A stretch of DNA of 64,000 bases from Gavia stellata (GCF_030936135.1 NC_082603.1:15034880-15098879), one strand, 5' to 3'; counted from the first letter of the stretch, positions 1 through 24,333 are shown. Program-made: numbers and translations. Notes: generated by a model not told the origin, from the letters alone.

Positions 1-240
1 CTCCAGCTTTCGGCCCACCGATCGCCCACCTGTGCTGCCGGGGACACGTGACTTCTTCCCCTCCCCAGAGGACACCGGCATTCTAGAATACACCACCGTG
101 GCCTTTTCTGCCCCTCAGTTTCTCGTAGACCTCTGCAAACATCAGTCCTCCGAGCTACCCCCTCCCCAGCCGAACCCGAAGGGTCCTTTCCAGCCCCTTC
201 CCCCTCCCTGAGCTGGCTGAGGGGCCTGGAAAAAAGGAGC
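1..240. promoter_or_regulatory. GC-rich edge with an E-box, possibly the flank of a neighbouring promoter
   Basis: The first ~240 bases are clearly richer in G+C than the next 7 kb and carry several CpG dinucleotides, C-rich CCCCTCCCC-type runs and a palindromic CACGTG E-box at 45-50. This looks like the outer edge of a CpG-island promoter lying below position 1. By vertebrate gene order the next gene after SLC35A3 would be MFSD14A, but none of its coding sequence is present, so that link is inference. Confidence 0.35.
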
Positions 241-1924
241 AAAAAAGGGCAGTTCGTACTGGATATACCTGTTAGACATCGAAAAACATTTCTAGAGACA
301 AAGTACATCACCACAGACATCATCCATCCTAAAAATCCAACCTGGAGACATGCTGCTTTCTTACTCTCAAGTTTTACACTTCGCTTACGAACGCTTTAAC
401 AACTTTAAACGGGCCGGCCACTTCAGGTTCTGATTTACCACACAACCTGTGGGTAGTTAAGATAACAGGGATCGGCTTTCCCAAGGCATCATACCCGTTA
501 GTGGAGAAAATATTTTAGAAACATGTACCATTATTACTAATTATTCTATGGCTTATAGCTTAAATTCCTTCACCGCTGATGTCTGGCAGCACTAAATGGA
601 GCAACATCTGTCCACATCCAGTACTACTACATTCCCAATCTCAGACACAACCCTCCATCACCATATCCACATACCAGTCTTCTCTCTATGTTATTCTTCA
701 CTCAGTCCTCCACCTTCCAGCCCTATTACTGCATATCCCTCCCTCCCCAGCTCCTGCGACATCCCTGTGTCCCCCAAAACCTCAGCTGCGCATTAACATC
801 TTCCCTGTCCACACAGACAGTGGCTGCTACGCTGAACCTCAACCCTTACATACAGACCTGTACTCCAGCTGCCTTACAGCACGGACACCGTGTTAACAAA
901 GGGGTGTAAAATCACTCACCACTGAAGATCATGTGGGCTTAAGTTAAACTGTTAGCCTTAAGACCAAGAACCCTCTTATCACAATGCAGCTTTTAAGGAA
1001 CTTAGAATTTCATGAGGTGTAGCCCTACTCAGGCCAAGGGATCTACTCTGATCTCACAGTGAGACAAAGGCAAGCAGACTCTAGCTCGTGATACAAAGTG
1101 TGGATCTACCGGGCTACCCATAGGATAAGAGGATGTTTGCAGCCATTGCTATTGTAAGTCATTTGTTACAAGTCTTAATACGTTATGCCAAGTATGTGAC
1201 AATTGCAGTATGTTCCAGGGTTTCACACCCCCTCTATTTGGAAAGGAGAGGGGTCCTAAAATTTTGCCATGGTTTCAAGTCTACTCCGTGGAGAGAGTGC
1301 CATTACATTTTGGTAAGTAACACACAGACATGTATGTGACATGTAAGGACTTCATGTAAAAAAAGTTTACATCTCAGGAAAGACATTTTGTAAAAAGGCT
1401 GATTAAACAGCTGTTTTTCCATGCACACCTTTATATTAGACCAACCCCTGTTATTAATGTCATTATCCCAAAATAAATGCATCTTAAACATCAAATTTGC
1501 TCATGTAGGCTGAGCAGATGATTCAAGTAAGAATTCCTAAATTTAGAATAAACTCAAGATAAATATGACTTGCTTTTGCTGTCATGAATTTCAGCCAGCT
1601 ACACGTTTTCAAATATCAAACTCCACTTACCTACGTAAGTCCTGGCATAATTCACTCTGCCATTATTTAACTGAGACAAATTCCTGACAAACATTTAATC
1701 TCCTGAAGAAGAGAAACAAAAATTGTCTGTTACATCTGAACACCTGTAGTGTTCAACCTTCTATACAAAGTAAATGCATAACAGTACCTGCTAGTTGTAG
1801 CTCTTTTTGGAAGCAGAATGAAAATGGACAGAGTACTTATCTCCCCAAGGGAAACCTTTGATTCTAAAGCACAGAGAGACGATGGTTTCAATGGTTTCAG
1901 TTAAGACTCTTACAAATTGGTTTT

Positions 1925-2000
1925 GGGCCAAACTCAGAGAACACTGTCCCCTGCATCCCAGTACTCTGTACCAGCTATGCTCCTTTGGTTAGTTGATGAA
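1925..2000 (+). repeat. Diverged direct repeat, copy 1
   Basis: This segment aligns by eye with 4881-4955 in the same orientation. Both share the string family CTCTGT(A/G)C(C/T)AGCTATGCT followed by CTTTGGTTAGTT. Roughly three quarters of positions agree, as expected of two old copies of one interspersed repeat. I cannot name the family. Confidence 0.6.
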
Positions 2001-4880
2001 TAATTCGTTTCTGTCACCTAATGGCCTAAAAATTTCAGTTTAAATCATGCTGCATGTGATCACTAAGATCAGAGCCAAACTGACAAAAGGAACTGACAGA
2101 AATGAAGAGTCCTGAAAATTACTGGTGCATAGCTGGTGAAATGACCTGATTTTATTTTTTATATATATCTCTGGAAAGGACAGGGAAACATGTTATCCAC
2201 CACCTATAGCAATCTGTTCATGAACTCTGTTCAGGCCTTTGATATATTCTAAATTATAGCTAAACAAAACCTCAGCTTCTAAATTGTAACATGAATCAAT
2301 GGATTGTGTTGTATTCTAGAGGGTACATTGTACAGTACTTTCCATTGCTATCAAAATTAAATATTTAAAATGGGGGGGGGAAGAAGCTACTGAATCACCA
2401 GCTGCCTCGTGGTAACTCGTGGCAAAACTCTTCTACAAAGGATTACAGTGTTTTACAATTGGACACCATACTATAGCTTGGTACTTGATACCCAGACACT
2501 CCCTACCACCTCCAGTTCAGGAACCGCAGTCCTGAATAAGGAGATCAGGGTTTTCAGACCAGAACAGTGCATAGACAGAGTCACAAGAACACTGCTGGAA
2601 TGTTATTCACAAGAAGTCATGATACAGTGGTCAAAAAGAAGCATGTCTCAGTCAAAATTAAATTTCTGGCAAAATTCAGTAAGCTGTATGTTAAAAGATA
2701 CCACTAACAAACACCTTACAATAGCCTTCTGGAGTTTACAGAAAATTATGCCACAAATTATGTTCTGAAATAATAAATGTTAATTAAAACATTGTTTTAT
2801 TTCTGCTAAAATATGCATAAGGCAAGCTTCTCCATTTCCAAAGCTCTCAAACAATTTTATATCATATTCTTAATAAAGCTGGTGCTCAATTTTAACCAGT
2901 TTATTACTATAGTGACATTATCTACACTTACAGGAGAAAAAAAATACAGTATTTACCTCAATATGGATTAAAAAAAGACAGTATTACATCATGTAAGATG
3001 CATTCCATGTTTCAGCAGTATTATACCAAAAAAATAACCTGTTTCCAAACTGCCTGGAAACACCATGTATTATAATTGTATTCAGTGTCACACACAAATA
3101 TCAACATCAACATATAAAAAAATCCTAAGACTACCTTAAAAACTTTGCTACAATGTTTGAATATGTGATTTATATTTGGACTCACATATTTAAAATTAAA
3201 CGTAAAATATCTTGACAATAAAGAAAAACTTTTAAAAATCTAAAAAAGTGTTACTCATGGCAGCAAATATAAACATATGCTTAGCATATAAGCAATACTT
3301 ACTGAGCTATAAATCGCTAATGAAATGAATATGGCTAATAACAGTCAGATGTTGAAGGCAAGAGTTAAAAATTTCATGTCTACTCTTGGACGCAAATGTG
3401 CAGCAGACTTTGAAGAATGAGCACTGAACGGCACCTCAGGACAGATTTTTTTTCTTCTAGAAAGAGTTATAAATTCAACTAGTGGGAAATAATTAGAAAA
3501 AGTTATAAATTCAGCTGAACAGAAATTTGGATTCACAGTAACTGGAGCAGAAGATATCACCTAATTAATCCCACTTATTTTGCTGCACTTTCCCCTGCAT
3601 TTTTTCCAGTAAAAATATCTTAATTCTAGACATCTAAAAACATATAATGAGCTTACCTGGAAAGAGTAGAACTCTTTAGTAACTTTCCATGGAAAATAAT
3701 CAGCATTAAAAGTGAACGAAACAATGAAAATAAAGGCAAGGAAACACTTCTTGGACTTTCTTACAATAGCTGAACACATAGGTAATGATACACTACCACA
3801 TACAGGGTATAATGCCACATTATAGGTAAGCATTATCTTTCTAATACACAAAAAGACTCTTGATGTTTTTTAATATCTCACTCTTACAAAACATGGATTT
3901 CAGAGAAGAAAACAATGACTAATCTTCCTCATTCACAATATCCAGCAAGAAACTGTCAACAGGAGGAAAAAGAACAACTTTAAATTTGGAAAATTATGAT
4001 TGCTTAAATGCAACAGAACATGCACAGCCAATAAAGAAATATATTAAAACATGAAAGTTACTGACAACGAAAAACAGAAGAAATGCAACGTTTCATTTAT
4101 CAATTTTAAAACAATTTAACAAAATCCATTACAGTCTTTTGAATTAACAGCCATAAAAATAAGTTAGGAACACAAAACAATTACATACTTCTAAAAATCT
4201 GTGAAAGGACTGTATGAGTAACTGAAGTGCAAGCATATGCTACCAAAATAAGACTGTTTTCTTGAGGAAAAATAAAACAATGGTTTCTAAAAAGTTACAG
4301 TAAAAACCCCAAGGTGTTATCTTGTAGAAGCCGGTTCTAGAACATCAATGTACCCATTATTAAAGAAATAAAAAGGGAAGTTTTCTTACAGTTTGTCTAA
4401 AAACAAGTTGAATAGAACTATAAAATTATCTGAATTCTTTGAGAAAAAAGATTATTGGGCACTTACGGATAGCACAGAAATACAATGTTTAAAGAAAAGT
4501 TTATCTTACTTTTAGACTCGAGATCTTTCACCACTGAGCTGCTGATTTATTTTGCTTTGAAGATAGTTCTAAGTTTATTGTTATTTGACCATTTATCATG
4601 TATCCCAGAGATTCTCAAATAAAACTACCAAATATCCAAGTATTCAATAAATACTAGTACTCCCATTACGCAAGTCTTAAAAAAAATACATCACATAATT
4701 CAAATTATCGCAAATAAATACCTAGCTATAACTTTATAAATATTTAAATACAATTCTGCTAGGTATAGGTTACCCTCCTAAATATACAACTAAACTAGCA
4801 AATACATTGTCTAAAAGTCAGAAAAATAGTTCCAAAAGACAGGTTTATTTTTGGAAAGTTAGACTCCTAGATTGCTTTTA

Positions 4881-4955
4881 GGGCAAACTCAAAGCATACT
4901 ACCCCCTACTTCCCAATGCTCTGTGCTAGCTATGCTTCTTTGGTTAGTTAATGAG
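4881..4955 (+). repeat. Diverged direct repeat, copy 2
   Basis: Partner of 1925-2000, same orientation, about 2.9 kb away. The best conserved part is GCTATGCTTCTTTGGTTAGTT near the right end. Confidence 0.6.
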
Positions 4956-7669
4956 TTACAGACTTAAAACTGGTTTTTTTTTTTTTAATTTTAAAATCCA
5001 GATACAAAAGTATCTCAATGAGAAAATGTGCATATGCTCGGAGATTGCAAAGGTTACAGAGATCAGTAAACCCTCCTCAAATCCTTTCTGTTCTTAGGAA
5101 ACATATGCTGTCCTCCCTCGGTCTAGAATTATGCTTTCCAACCTGGAGGGCCTCAGGCAAGAGTCTTTCCTTAGCCTGTGAAGGGCTAAGGAAAGACAGC
5201 TCAAAATGTAAATTCCTATTTCCTTTACAGCAATAAGTGTATGAAGAGATCTATCCCTTTACTGGAAAATTTAATGGAACTGTCAGCTGAAGAGTCACTG
5301 ATCTACAGACAGGAGTTACTGTTCCTTAGTACAGTACATATATTGTTTTTCAAAAGCTGTAGGACATCCTATTCTAAAGCAAAGAGCACATATTCCTGTT
5401 TTTTCCTTTAAACTGATCCTTGTTGACAAATATTGACAGGTGCACCTGAAATATTAAAACTGGGTTATGTGTAACAGAACTCCAGCAATGTGGTGATTAT
5501 TTGGCCTATTTGGTCCCTTCCTGTGCAACTGGCTTTAAAGTGTTCTCAACCTGCTTCTTATGTTTTTTGGAGAAATTCCTCAAGGAAGTAACCAATTATA
5601 TCACCTGAACATTTCCACTACTGTGATTCATGAAATTAAAAAGTACTATCGTGTAGGCCAAACTCCAATTCCGATATTACTACCAACACTTCTCAGATAA
5701 CTTCAGAGTCATGCACTTCCCATTCTACACTAGGCAACACTGCAAGTCACTGTTCTAGGCATATATCTTACCTCATGTTGTATTTCAGTGGCAAAATGAC
5801 TAAATGTAATTTTTCAAAGATTTTGCCACATTGAGTGTTACAGGTAAAAGGTTTAATATTAACATAGAATGCCAATTTAGGGTAATACGAGATAGTTTTG
5901 ACTACTAAGTAGCAGAGCTCCTGTAATTACGGCACACTGGGATAAATTCACAGTTCACAAAGCTTAGCAAGACCTTGGCATAACTCTGAAAATTCTTTAA
6001 TGTCTTGCACTGATATGATAAACAAACAAAAAGTTGATAATCCATGTCATTGCCAACACAAGGAAAACACGATTTTTACTTGGCTGACGTAAGTGGAATT
6101 TTTCCTTTCCCATTTACAATACTTCATTAAAAAATCTCAGAGCACTTGTACAGAATCTCCTTGTCAATCCACCACTAACACGTGGAAAAGACGATGAGGT
6201 ACTTCGGTAAACATTTTAAAACAGCTCTCTCTTCACAACGTGTTCATTAACACAAGACAGAAATGAGAAAGAGCATGAGGGGGAAGAAAAACATACATTT
6301 TTACCACTTGCCATTCTACAGGTAAGGGACTATTGGTATGTTTTTGTATAAATCCATACCTTTACAAGTGTAACATGTGGATAAGAAGTCACTCTACATT
6401 AATATCCATTGTGAATAGGTCTCCTGAAAAAAGTGATTTTTAAGACAGCTTTTTTGTTTATTAGTTCTGGCATATTTTTGTGTGTGTGTGCGTGTTTCTG
6501 GCTATATGCAAATACTTCAACAAGTGAAGTGTTCGTAACAGTCTAATTGATCTAAGTTCTAATTGCATACAGGTTTCTTTGTGAAGTTTTTTTTTAGTTT
6601 AAAACAGAAGAACAGCATGCTTTTATATTTACCTATTCCACAATTAATTACTTTTTTATTATGTTTCCTTATAAAGTAATTCCACTAGTAGACTGAATAG
6701 CTCCAGAGAACCCATTTTGGTTTGTTGGCTCAAGGACTCCCAGAACAAAATAGTCATAATAACAAAAAAAATCTCTAATTAAGCTATTACATAGAAATAC
6801 ACTGAAAAAGCCTTGGAGAGTGCATGAGTAAACACCACTTGTTTAAAAAACACCTCTGTAATGAAGTACAGTACAGTATAGAGATGATATACCATAATAG
6901 CTCCAGATGGAGGTGTTACAGACAACAATAATGTATTTAAAATGTTTATTATGGGCTTTTTTTGAATTGTGGTTAAAAAAAATCCCAGAGGACATTTCAA
7001 GCATAAAAACTACTTTAAAGGTTCTACCAAGAAATTGATTTATAATCAATAAAAATAAAATGAACATTACATCTGAGCAAGCACTCCATCATAACCCTAC
7101 TCTTAGTGCCAGGTTAGTGCAGTAATCCTCTGTACTGTGTTCACTGAGTTATTGCATCTGTTGGAATGCTACAGGCTATCCTGATGAAGGCTGGAGTATC
7201 AACACAGATTTCCAGCTTTCACTGTGAATTTCTCCCTTTGTGTACTTAGGTGAGAATGTTAACATTCTTACAATAGTTTTATATAAGCAACAGAACACAG
7301 GTTTCTGTTATTAAATCAGCCTTCTAAAAATAGAAAAATATTTGATATTGTGGAATTGTCTCAATCATACTTCACTCTTCACAGTTTTAATAAGGAATAT
7401 CTAATTAGAACCATCACTTTAGAACTATGATGTGTATTCAGCTGATTTCATGTAAATAGACAAACAGTAAAAAACATATTTACTAAGATTAAATAGAGTC
7501 AAATTGCAAAAACATACAATCTGACAATGTTGTCATGTGCTCTTTCAAAGAGTGCATAGGACATATATCTGCAGCAGTCATTACAGTAAATTCTTTTGAT
7601 GCAATCCCAGTGAGAGCTGTAAACATTCCTAATTGCTGTTTCTTGGAAACCTTTTGTTCCTTTCAAGTT

Positions 7670-7675
7670 TTTATT
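7670..7675 (-). promoter_or_regulatory. Candidate proximal polyadenylation signal of SLC35A3
   Basis: AATAAA on the minus strand, about 235 nt after the SLC35A3 stop codon. It is a canonical hexamer in a plausible position for a short 3' UTR form. Other hexamers occur further downstream, so which is used cannot be told from sequence. Confidence 0.35.
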
Positions 7676-7908
7676 AGCAAGCTGCACTGGGCATTCCCCT
7701 GTCTTTCCCCCCCCCCGCCCATCAGTTACAGACAGTATCATAATCCACCTTTAACCCCTCTGGCTGTTCAAAACGACTCATAAGCATTTCTTCAATAGAT
7801 TCAGGGTAGTAATCCTTTCCTTGCAGCGCACAATGACACTTTCCATATGCCATTGTTAGCAAGGCCCCCAATGCATAATCTTGAGAAGCAGGTTGATGAG
7901 GAAGTCTG

Positions 7909-17414
<9,506 letters not shown>

Positions 17415-20400
17415 TTCTTGACTTTTTTTCTTCCTGGAAAAAAAAAAAAAAAGAAAAAACCCAAACCCAGGCTTAAAGGGTAATATGGCAGATAGATATG
17501 TCCCTTGGGAATCAGCATATTAAAAAAAGTTATCCAGGGAGCTCAGCCAAAGGAAAACAACAAACCTAACCTGATACTTAAAAAGAAAAAGTAGATTAAC
17601 ACTTTAAAAATGTTTTTCAAATAATGATTACAAATGGGGACGTATATCAGAATATTAGGAGAAGTGATAACTAATAGAGAAATTAAATGAAATATTTCTT
17701 ATCTGTAATAATAATAATAAAGTAAAATAAGGACTACTAATTGATAATTAGCTTTCCAATAACTGTTTTCACAAAAGAAAGCTCCCAAGTTAAACCAATC
17801 ATGGATTTCTTTATGTAGGTGAAAGCTCAGAAGGTATTTTCAAAGTGAAAAAGCCCCACACTGTGGTACTGCAGAATGCCCAGTACCGCTGCTGCAATAA
17901 GCTATTCCCAGAATGAAGAGATCTTCTCATTCTTCCACTTCTCCAAAGTTTTTCAGGCTGCAGTCTCTACCTTGCTAGATGACACAGTGCCAGCACAAGA
18001 CAGGGTGAGGGTTGGCCTGCTTTAAATGAAAATGAGAGGTATGCCTGATGCTGAAGGAAAAGGAGAGTTGTGGGAAAGCAGGGCTGGATAGGAAGACATG
18101 GAATGGAGGAGCTGCAGGGGAGACAGCACTAAATCTGTCCTGCTAATTATCCTGCTCGGAAAAAATCAGTTGAATAGAAATGACTAGGTGACTGCACCTA
18201 CTTTCTCATACTGCACTGATTACTACAAACCTTACATTAGTAAAGCTGTATCTTGCTCATACCTACCATGAACTTTCACCAAGCTGACATGGTTTTCTTT
18301 GCCCTCTGTCACCAATTAAAGCATCAACTTAGTGCAGGGACTAACAGAGAGCGCAGTTCTCATTTTGCAAGCACAATTTATTACAAGGAACTTAAAAAAT
18401 GCAGCACTGCTATTCAGAATATTATATAATTTTCTGCTATTCTTCATATTAAGCAAGAAGAATTTCCATACGCACAGAAATTAATGCTTTCTATAAAAAA
18501 ATTAACTACTACTGCCTTCACTACTCACATATTCAAAAACAGAGCAGTGTTTTATAATGCCAAAGTTAAATCAAATCAGTATTTAAGTTAACAAATACAT
18601 TTTCAAGTAAAAGAAAAACAGTAACAAGTCAAGACAATGAATGCGGTTCTCACTTTCAGAAGTCTAGTGATGGCATAAGCAGTACTTATTGGATGCATAT
18701 GCCACAGCTGTCCCTATGCATGTTTTATACCTACAGGCACACAAGTTTTGACTCATTAACTACCTAGTTTTGTACACACTGCTGAAGGATGTGCTGGTGC
18801 CTCTAAATATTCGAAGCTGAAACTGAAGCTGTTTCTTGCCAACTGCATTTCTGTAGCTCAAGATGCATTTCATAACAATTTTCATTGCTATTTTTTCAGA
18901 GATCTGAAGACATGTGCTATTCAAATATTTCTGACTTGCCTTCATCTTGTCTCTAAGCACTAATAGATTTTCTCCAGTCAAGTACACAAAGTCAAATTAA
19001 TACCTATATGGCATGGATATTTAAGAGACATTGCAGTAACCTACAAACAAATATGAACTGCCAACAGCCACAGAGATATGAAGTACATACTTGTATCCTA
19101 CACAATAAAATTGTTTACCTCAAGACTCATATGGCTGTAAAAATATTTGTAAAAGCATATTGGCAAAGGAGGAAGAAAAAAATGCCAGGATGCAGAAACT
19201 GATGAAGAAATACACAAGGATTCCATTAAGGACTCTTAATAGAAGATACATTTGTATGAACTATGAACTCATTTAACTTGCTGAAGAAACAAATACTAAA
19301 GATGCAACTGCACTGGACAATATAAATCAGACAGAAATGTAAAGCATGAAGGAGAAGAAAGCTGCAGACAACATTTAAGATTTGCTAACTTTTTCCAGAG
19401 GTTCTGGTGGAATAACCCTTTACATGAGGATGTTAACTGTGGAATTACACATCCCCAACAACAGAATGGAGAAGATCAGTTAGTCAAAGATTAACATCTT
19501 TGAAGAATATATTTGCTATAGCTGAGAACAAGGAGGAGAAACAGAAGAACAATTCCTGTGAAGGGATGAAGAGGGGACATGCAAGATCAGAGATCATAAT
19601 CTCTGGAGAAATACCAGCAGAATAGAAAAGATAGAGGGAGAAAAAGGGAAAGCAAAAAAAAAAAAATCCACTGAGATAAAATACAGAACTGAACTTCATG
19701 AAAAGGTCTGCCTATGCTACTGGAGAAAACTGGCATTGCAGAACGCACGTTTATGTGAGCCAACTTGCACAAACAATTTCTTCCACCTTTTCCATCTACC
19801 TCATTTTTTAGTATTGAGACCTGACAATCTGGAAACACAAAAAGCAATATATGGTTAAGATGAACAACGCTAAATTTCATGAAAGCACACTTACAGATAA
19901 ATAAGTTTTTAAACTTTTTGGTTTTCAGTTTTCAAAATGCTTCTGAACAAAAGACAGATAATGGGAACAAACATCTCTCCTGAACTGCATTCTGTGAGCC
20001 TGTGAAGTGACAAAGGGTTTTACAAATATTCAAAATCCTCAGAGATCAATTCCTTAACCTTCAAAATAGGTCACAATATCAGAAAATAATGAATTCACAT
20101 CAATTTCTTACTGAAATACAACCATCTATTTACTAAGCAGCTTAAAATGTAATTTTAAAAGTAAATCACTGATACCTTGTTTTTGAGCAAGTATCAAAGC
20201 ATTCAGCGTGAAAACATACCAACAAGCACAACAGTTTAATAAACTCATCAGCAAAGCCATAAGGAACACATACCACAATATCGTCTTGAACTACAGTCTC
20301 GTGTTCATTAGTATTCATGGTAAAAAAAGGCAACTTTCCCCAGACAACGTGTCTCAAAAAGGTGCCAGCAGCAGGAAACATTTCTTTACCATAATTCCCT

Positions 20401-21127
20401 CGTGCAGTTTCAGAGTTTCCGAAATTCACACAAAATGGACTTTAAGTGTCCAGTGTGATAGCTGAAATAAAGATACTTGTTAAAAGTTGTCTGTCCTGTC
20501 AGGGGTCAGCAAGACAGGCTTGTAGAGAACACGTGTGTGAAGTTTCATGCTGTACTTAGAAATAGTTGGTTCACAGAGCAGGAACTACAGAGTCCTGAAA
20601 CTTACGTATGCCAATAAAATAACCACCCTCTACTGAGCACACATAATATACTTATCAGCTCTCCTGGTGCCTCTTCCTTTCTTTTTTAAAAGAGCTGCAT
20701 ATCAGTTTGTAGAACTCAGTGCAAACTGGGGACTGGATCCAGAAAAGGAGGCAAGTACTGAACTTCAAACAGTTGAACTGTCTTCAACCGCAGTTTCACA
20801 GCAGGTTTAGATTTACAGATTACTACCAGAGGTGTAATCGCTCTCTTCTAGCCATAAGTTCCAGCTACCCTTACTGCACCAGACTGTGTAGTCATTATGA
20901 ACTATTGACTAATAGTCATAAATGAACTATGGTCTTCAATAACAGCCCACACTTTGATTGTCTTAAACCAATAATGAAATGAAAGTTCCCAATGCATTTC
21001 CTCTACAGAGTTACAACCAAGTGTAGATTTCTTATTGGGCTTTGGACATAGTACTCAGTACTCTCCAGGATGCATCTGTTCCAAAAATCAGATTTAGGTT
21101 TGCTAATTCAAAGACTGGAAGTCACTC

Positions 21128-21211
21128 AGTGACTTTTGAACTATATCTTACACCGAGAGGTGCTAAGTACCTGCAACTCATTGACTGTAATGTAGCCTGT
21201 CATATCTGCTA
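21128..21211 (+). repeat. Interspersed repeat, arm 1 of an inverted pair
   Basis: Reverse complement of 22990-23077. The shared core is GAGAGGTGCTAAGTACCTGC continuing to ACTCATTGACTG. Identity by eye is about 85%. The core resembles an old amniote repeat with the string GAGGTGCT(G/A)AG(C/T)ACCTGCAACT; the family name is uncertain. Confidence 0.75.
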
Positions 21212-22989
21212 ACTCAGTGACTAGGCTCATTATTCTTTTATTTTATTAGTCTAGGTAAAAAAAAAGTAAACCCCTTCTGTGTCATTTATTTAGTATATCA
21301 TGTAGACACACCCTACAGCCAGCAACAGGGAAGGCAGGGGAAGAGGTTAAAGGCAGGTCTATATGGGAAGTCAACATGCAGTAAGCCAAGATGGTATTTA
21401 CAGCTATGTAACATTTGACTTCAGTACACACAGGTGGATAAAAATGCAGATGGATACTACGTGAAGAGTTGTTCTCCTTAGAAGTATGAAGGAAGAGGAC
21501 CCTGGAAAATTTTTACAGTCTCAGAAAACAAAACAAATCCAACTATACAGGAAGTAATACCTTCAGCTCAAAGTATCACACTGTGCGAAATCTGAAAAAT
21601 ACCTGTTCAAAGGAAGCAGTTTTTTTTAAAGTGGAAAATCACTTATTTCCATTTCATAACATTCATTCAGATAAAATGAATAAAATTCTGACTTGCAGAT
21701 TTTCATCTCCCTTAGTAATTTCTCCACCACAGGCTAAAATTTCATATTTTACATTTCATTTTTATATCATCCCTACACTTTCCCTACTAAAATACTGATA
21801 AATTCTAATGTTTGCAGATGAAATATTTGGCCAAAAGGAACATAAGCAATTTGACTTAATGAACAGTGAACATACTGTATGTATTTTATTTTCCTCTACT
21901 CATGCTTAACAAAACTTGCTAATATTAATCAAGATTTACCACATGAGCAACAAGAAGATTACAGGACTTGTCTTAACCTTAAGATTTTGTCTTTTAAAGA
22001 TCCGATGGTATAAACGCTTGAGGTTCTCAGCTGCTAAATATCTACAGTAACAGAATCTTGTGCAAAATTAAGGATTAGTTTATGAATTTATCCTATTCTT
22101 GAGTTTGTAGGAGGTCTCAAAATCTGACTTTTAGGTATCTAAACCACTAAAAAAATAGAACTCTAGAAGGAAAGGTGACTAATTGATTTTAAATACTCTT
22201 TAGTTAAACTCGGAGACTAGAGACCGTCTTGAGACATTTTCCAAAGACAATTGGAGTTATACTGCATATTATGGAGATCCTTCCAGCAAGCATGGCCTAA
22301 CAGCATCTGCAAGAACAAAAGAGCAGAGGCAACTCCACAGATTCAGGCAATTCCAAAATTTCACACCATATACATACCATGATACAAATATATTAAGATA
22401 AAGTGAGCACAGAACATTTAAGACTCAACTTTGTCTAGTATCAAGTATCTAGTTGACTAGCATATTTTAGACTCATAGAAATTTTTAAGGTTGGGGTGCC
22501 TTACATTTTCACATATTATTTTATAAATAAAAAAGATGATAGTCCACCCACAAATGCACAGTCAAACAAATGAAATTTGGATAATTTCTCCTGCATCAAT
22601 TACATTGAAAGTTCTTTCAGTATCCCAAACTATCCAGTATCCTGCATTACATTTCATTAATTCATCCTGAATTACTAAGAATGCCTTTCTTACAGTCAGT
22701 GCAGCTGGCTCACTTTTTATTATATTCATTAAATTTAATTCTCCTTAAATTTCTGAAACTTCAAGAGAATATCAGAGAAAACTTGAAAAAAAGAAATCAG
22801 CATCCAAAAAAACCCAAACACCCAACACTATCTCAAGAAGTAGCTAACACAACAAAAAAAAGCAATTAACAATGAATTCCAGTAAGTCACCTACAAAAAA
22901 GGAGGTTAATTTCACAGATTAAAACAACAACACACTCTGTCAAATAACTGAGCAATCCACAGGAAAAGTCATGCATGCAATTACTACCA

Positions 22990-23077
22990 GGTGACAGATG
23001 TAACAGGGTACATGACAGTCAATGAGTTGCAGGTACTTAGCACCTCTCACTGTAAGATACAATTAAAAAGTCACTTC
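22990..23077 (-). repeat. Interspersed repeat, arm 2 of an inverted pair
   Basis: Opposite-orientation partner of 21128-21211, with a ~1.8 kb loop between the arms. Pre-mRNA of SLC35A3 spanning both could fold into a long imperfect duplex. Confidence 0.75.
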
Positions 23078-24333
23078 AGATAGTTTTGGGGTATCTATGG
23101 TCATGATGTCTATAAATCAAGGTCCATTTACCACTTACCACTAACACATCTTTAGAACAAGTCCATACAGAAAAAGTGAGAGGAATTAATGACAGAGGGA
23201 GGGTAAAACGTACTGCTGGTTTAGGCTCCCATCCTGCAATTTACACCTCACTGGGTGATCCTAGGATTCTACACAGGCACAAAAGCAAAGGCCTTCCTAG
23301 GTGATGGCCTAGGGATGGGCCGTATTGAAAACAAATGCATGCAGAGTAACAGAAAATGGTGAAATAAGGCCTTTCCAACAGGCTATAGAGTTGATGTTTG
23401 TATTAATTTCTACCCATTTACCAAAAGATTTGACATGAAAATAACTTCTACTGGCAACTATTTCTTTACTCCTCCCTACTCTGTCACAAGGAAAGTTAAA
23501 TTTAAAAATAGAAATTACTAACTACTATTATGCTTCCAGCCTTCACAGTGACGGCATTATGTGAATTACATTCCTTCCAGCCTAGCTATGAAACATTTTC
23601 ACTGCTGACGGTCTTTTAGAGTTAAAAGCCAAGTTACAGGAGTTATTGCTATTGCTAGCTCTTAATCTATTTTATGATTAATGAGTTTAAGACTGCTTAA
23701 CCAAACAAAAGGTAGTTGCAGATTAGTTAAAATACAAGCCAAACAGAAGCAGACAACCAGCCTCTTAAAACTGCAAAAGGCAAAGTTTAAGTTTTGTGTG
23801 CCAGTACACCAAGTTCTCCATCTGGCATCTGCCAGAAAACAAACACTGATTGAGTCTACCTTACAGAACGAGAAACAGAATAGAAAGTAAAGTACACCAT
23901 TTCATTTCAGTGGAACAGGTATGGACACACTTCCAGGGCATTTGCTTTGAAAACAAGATAGCAGATTAAAGAAACAGGATTGTGTTCTCGTATTTCTCAA
24001 ACGAAATGTGAACCCAGAGCTGATGCTACACCTATACACACAGAGTAAGCTGGCAACAAAGAGGAAAAACACAATTGGAAGGTGGAGCAAGAACTAGCTC
24101 ACAGAACCTGAAAAACCTATTTTTATAAGACTTCCTTCTACGCTTTCGCATGTGCATTGCCCTCTTCCCTGTGTTGGATAACACACAAGTAACATGCTAC
24201 TTTCTGTAACACAATTACATTTCTCAGAGGAAAGTTCTGTTCCATAAATCTTCTTTCTGTTAGACTCCATATAGCCTTCTTTTTACCAAAAGTATTATCT
24301 AATCCAACAAATAGTTTACGTATAGAAATAAAT

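Larger units (their letters stand above)
241..7660. other. Non-coding flank downstream of SLC35A3, possible distal 3' UTR
   Basis: This AT-rich stretch shows no exon-like open frame with splice sites; the longest open frames (such as 2409-2768 +) have no recognisable protein character. Several minus-strand AATAAA-type signals occur (TTTATT on the plus strand near 2150, 2790 and 6650), so a long alternative SLC35A3 3' UTR could run into it. It contains the diverged direct repeat pair at 1925-2000 and 4881-4955 and a short TG-rich run near 6480. Confidence 0.5.
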
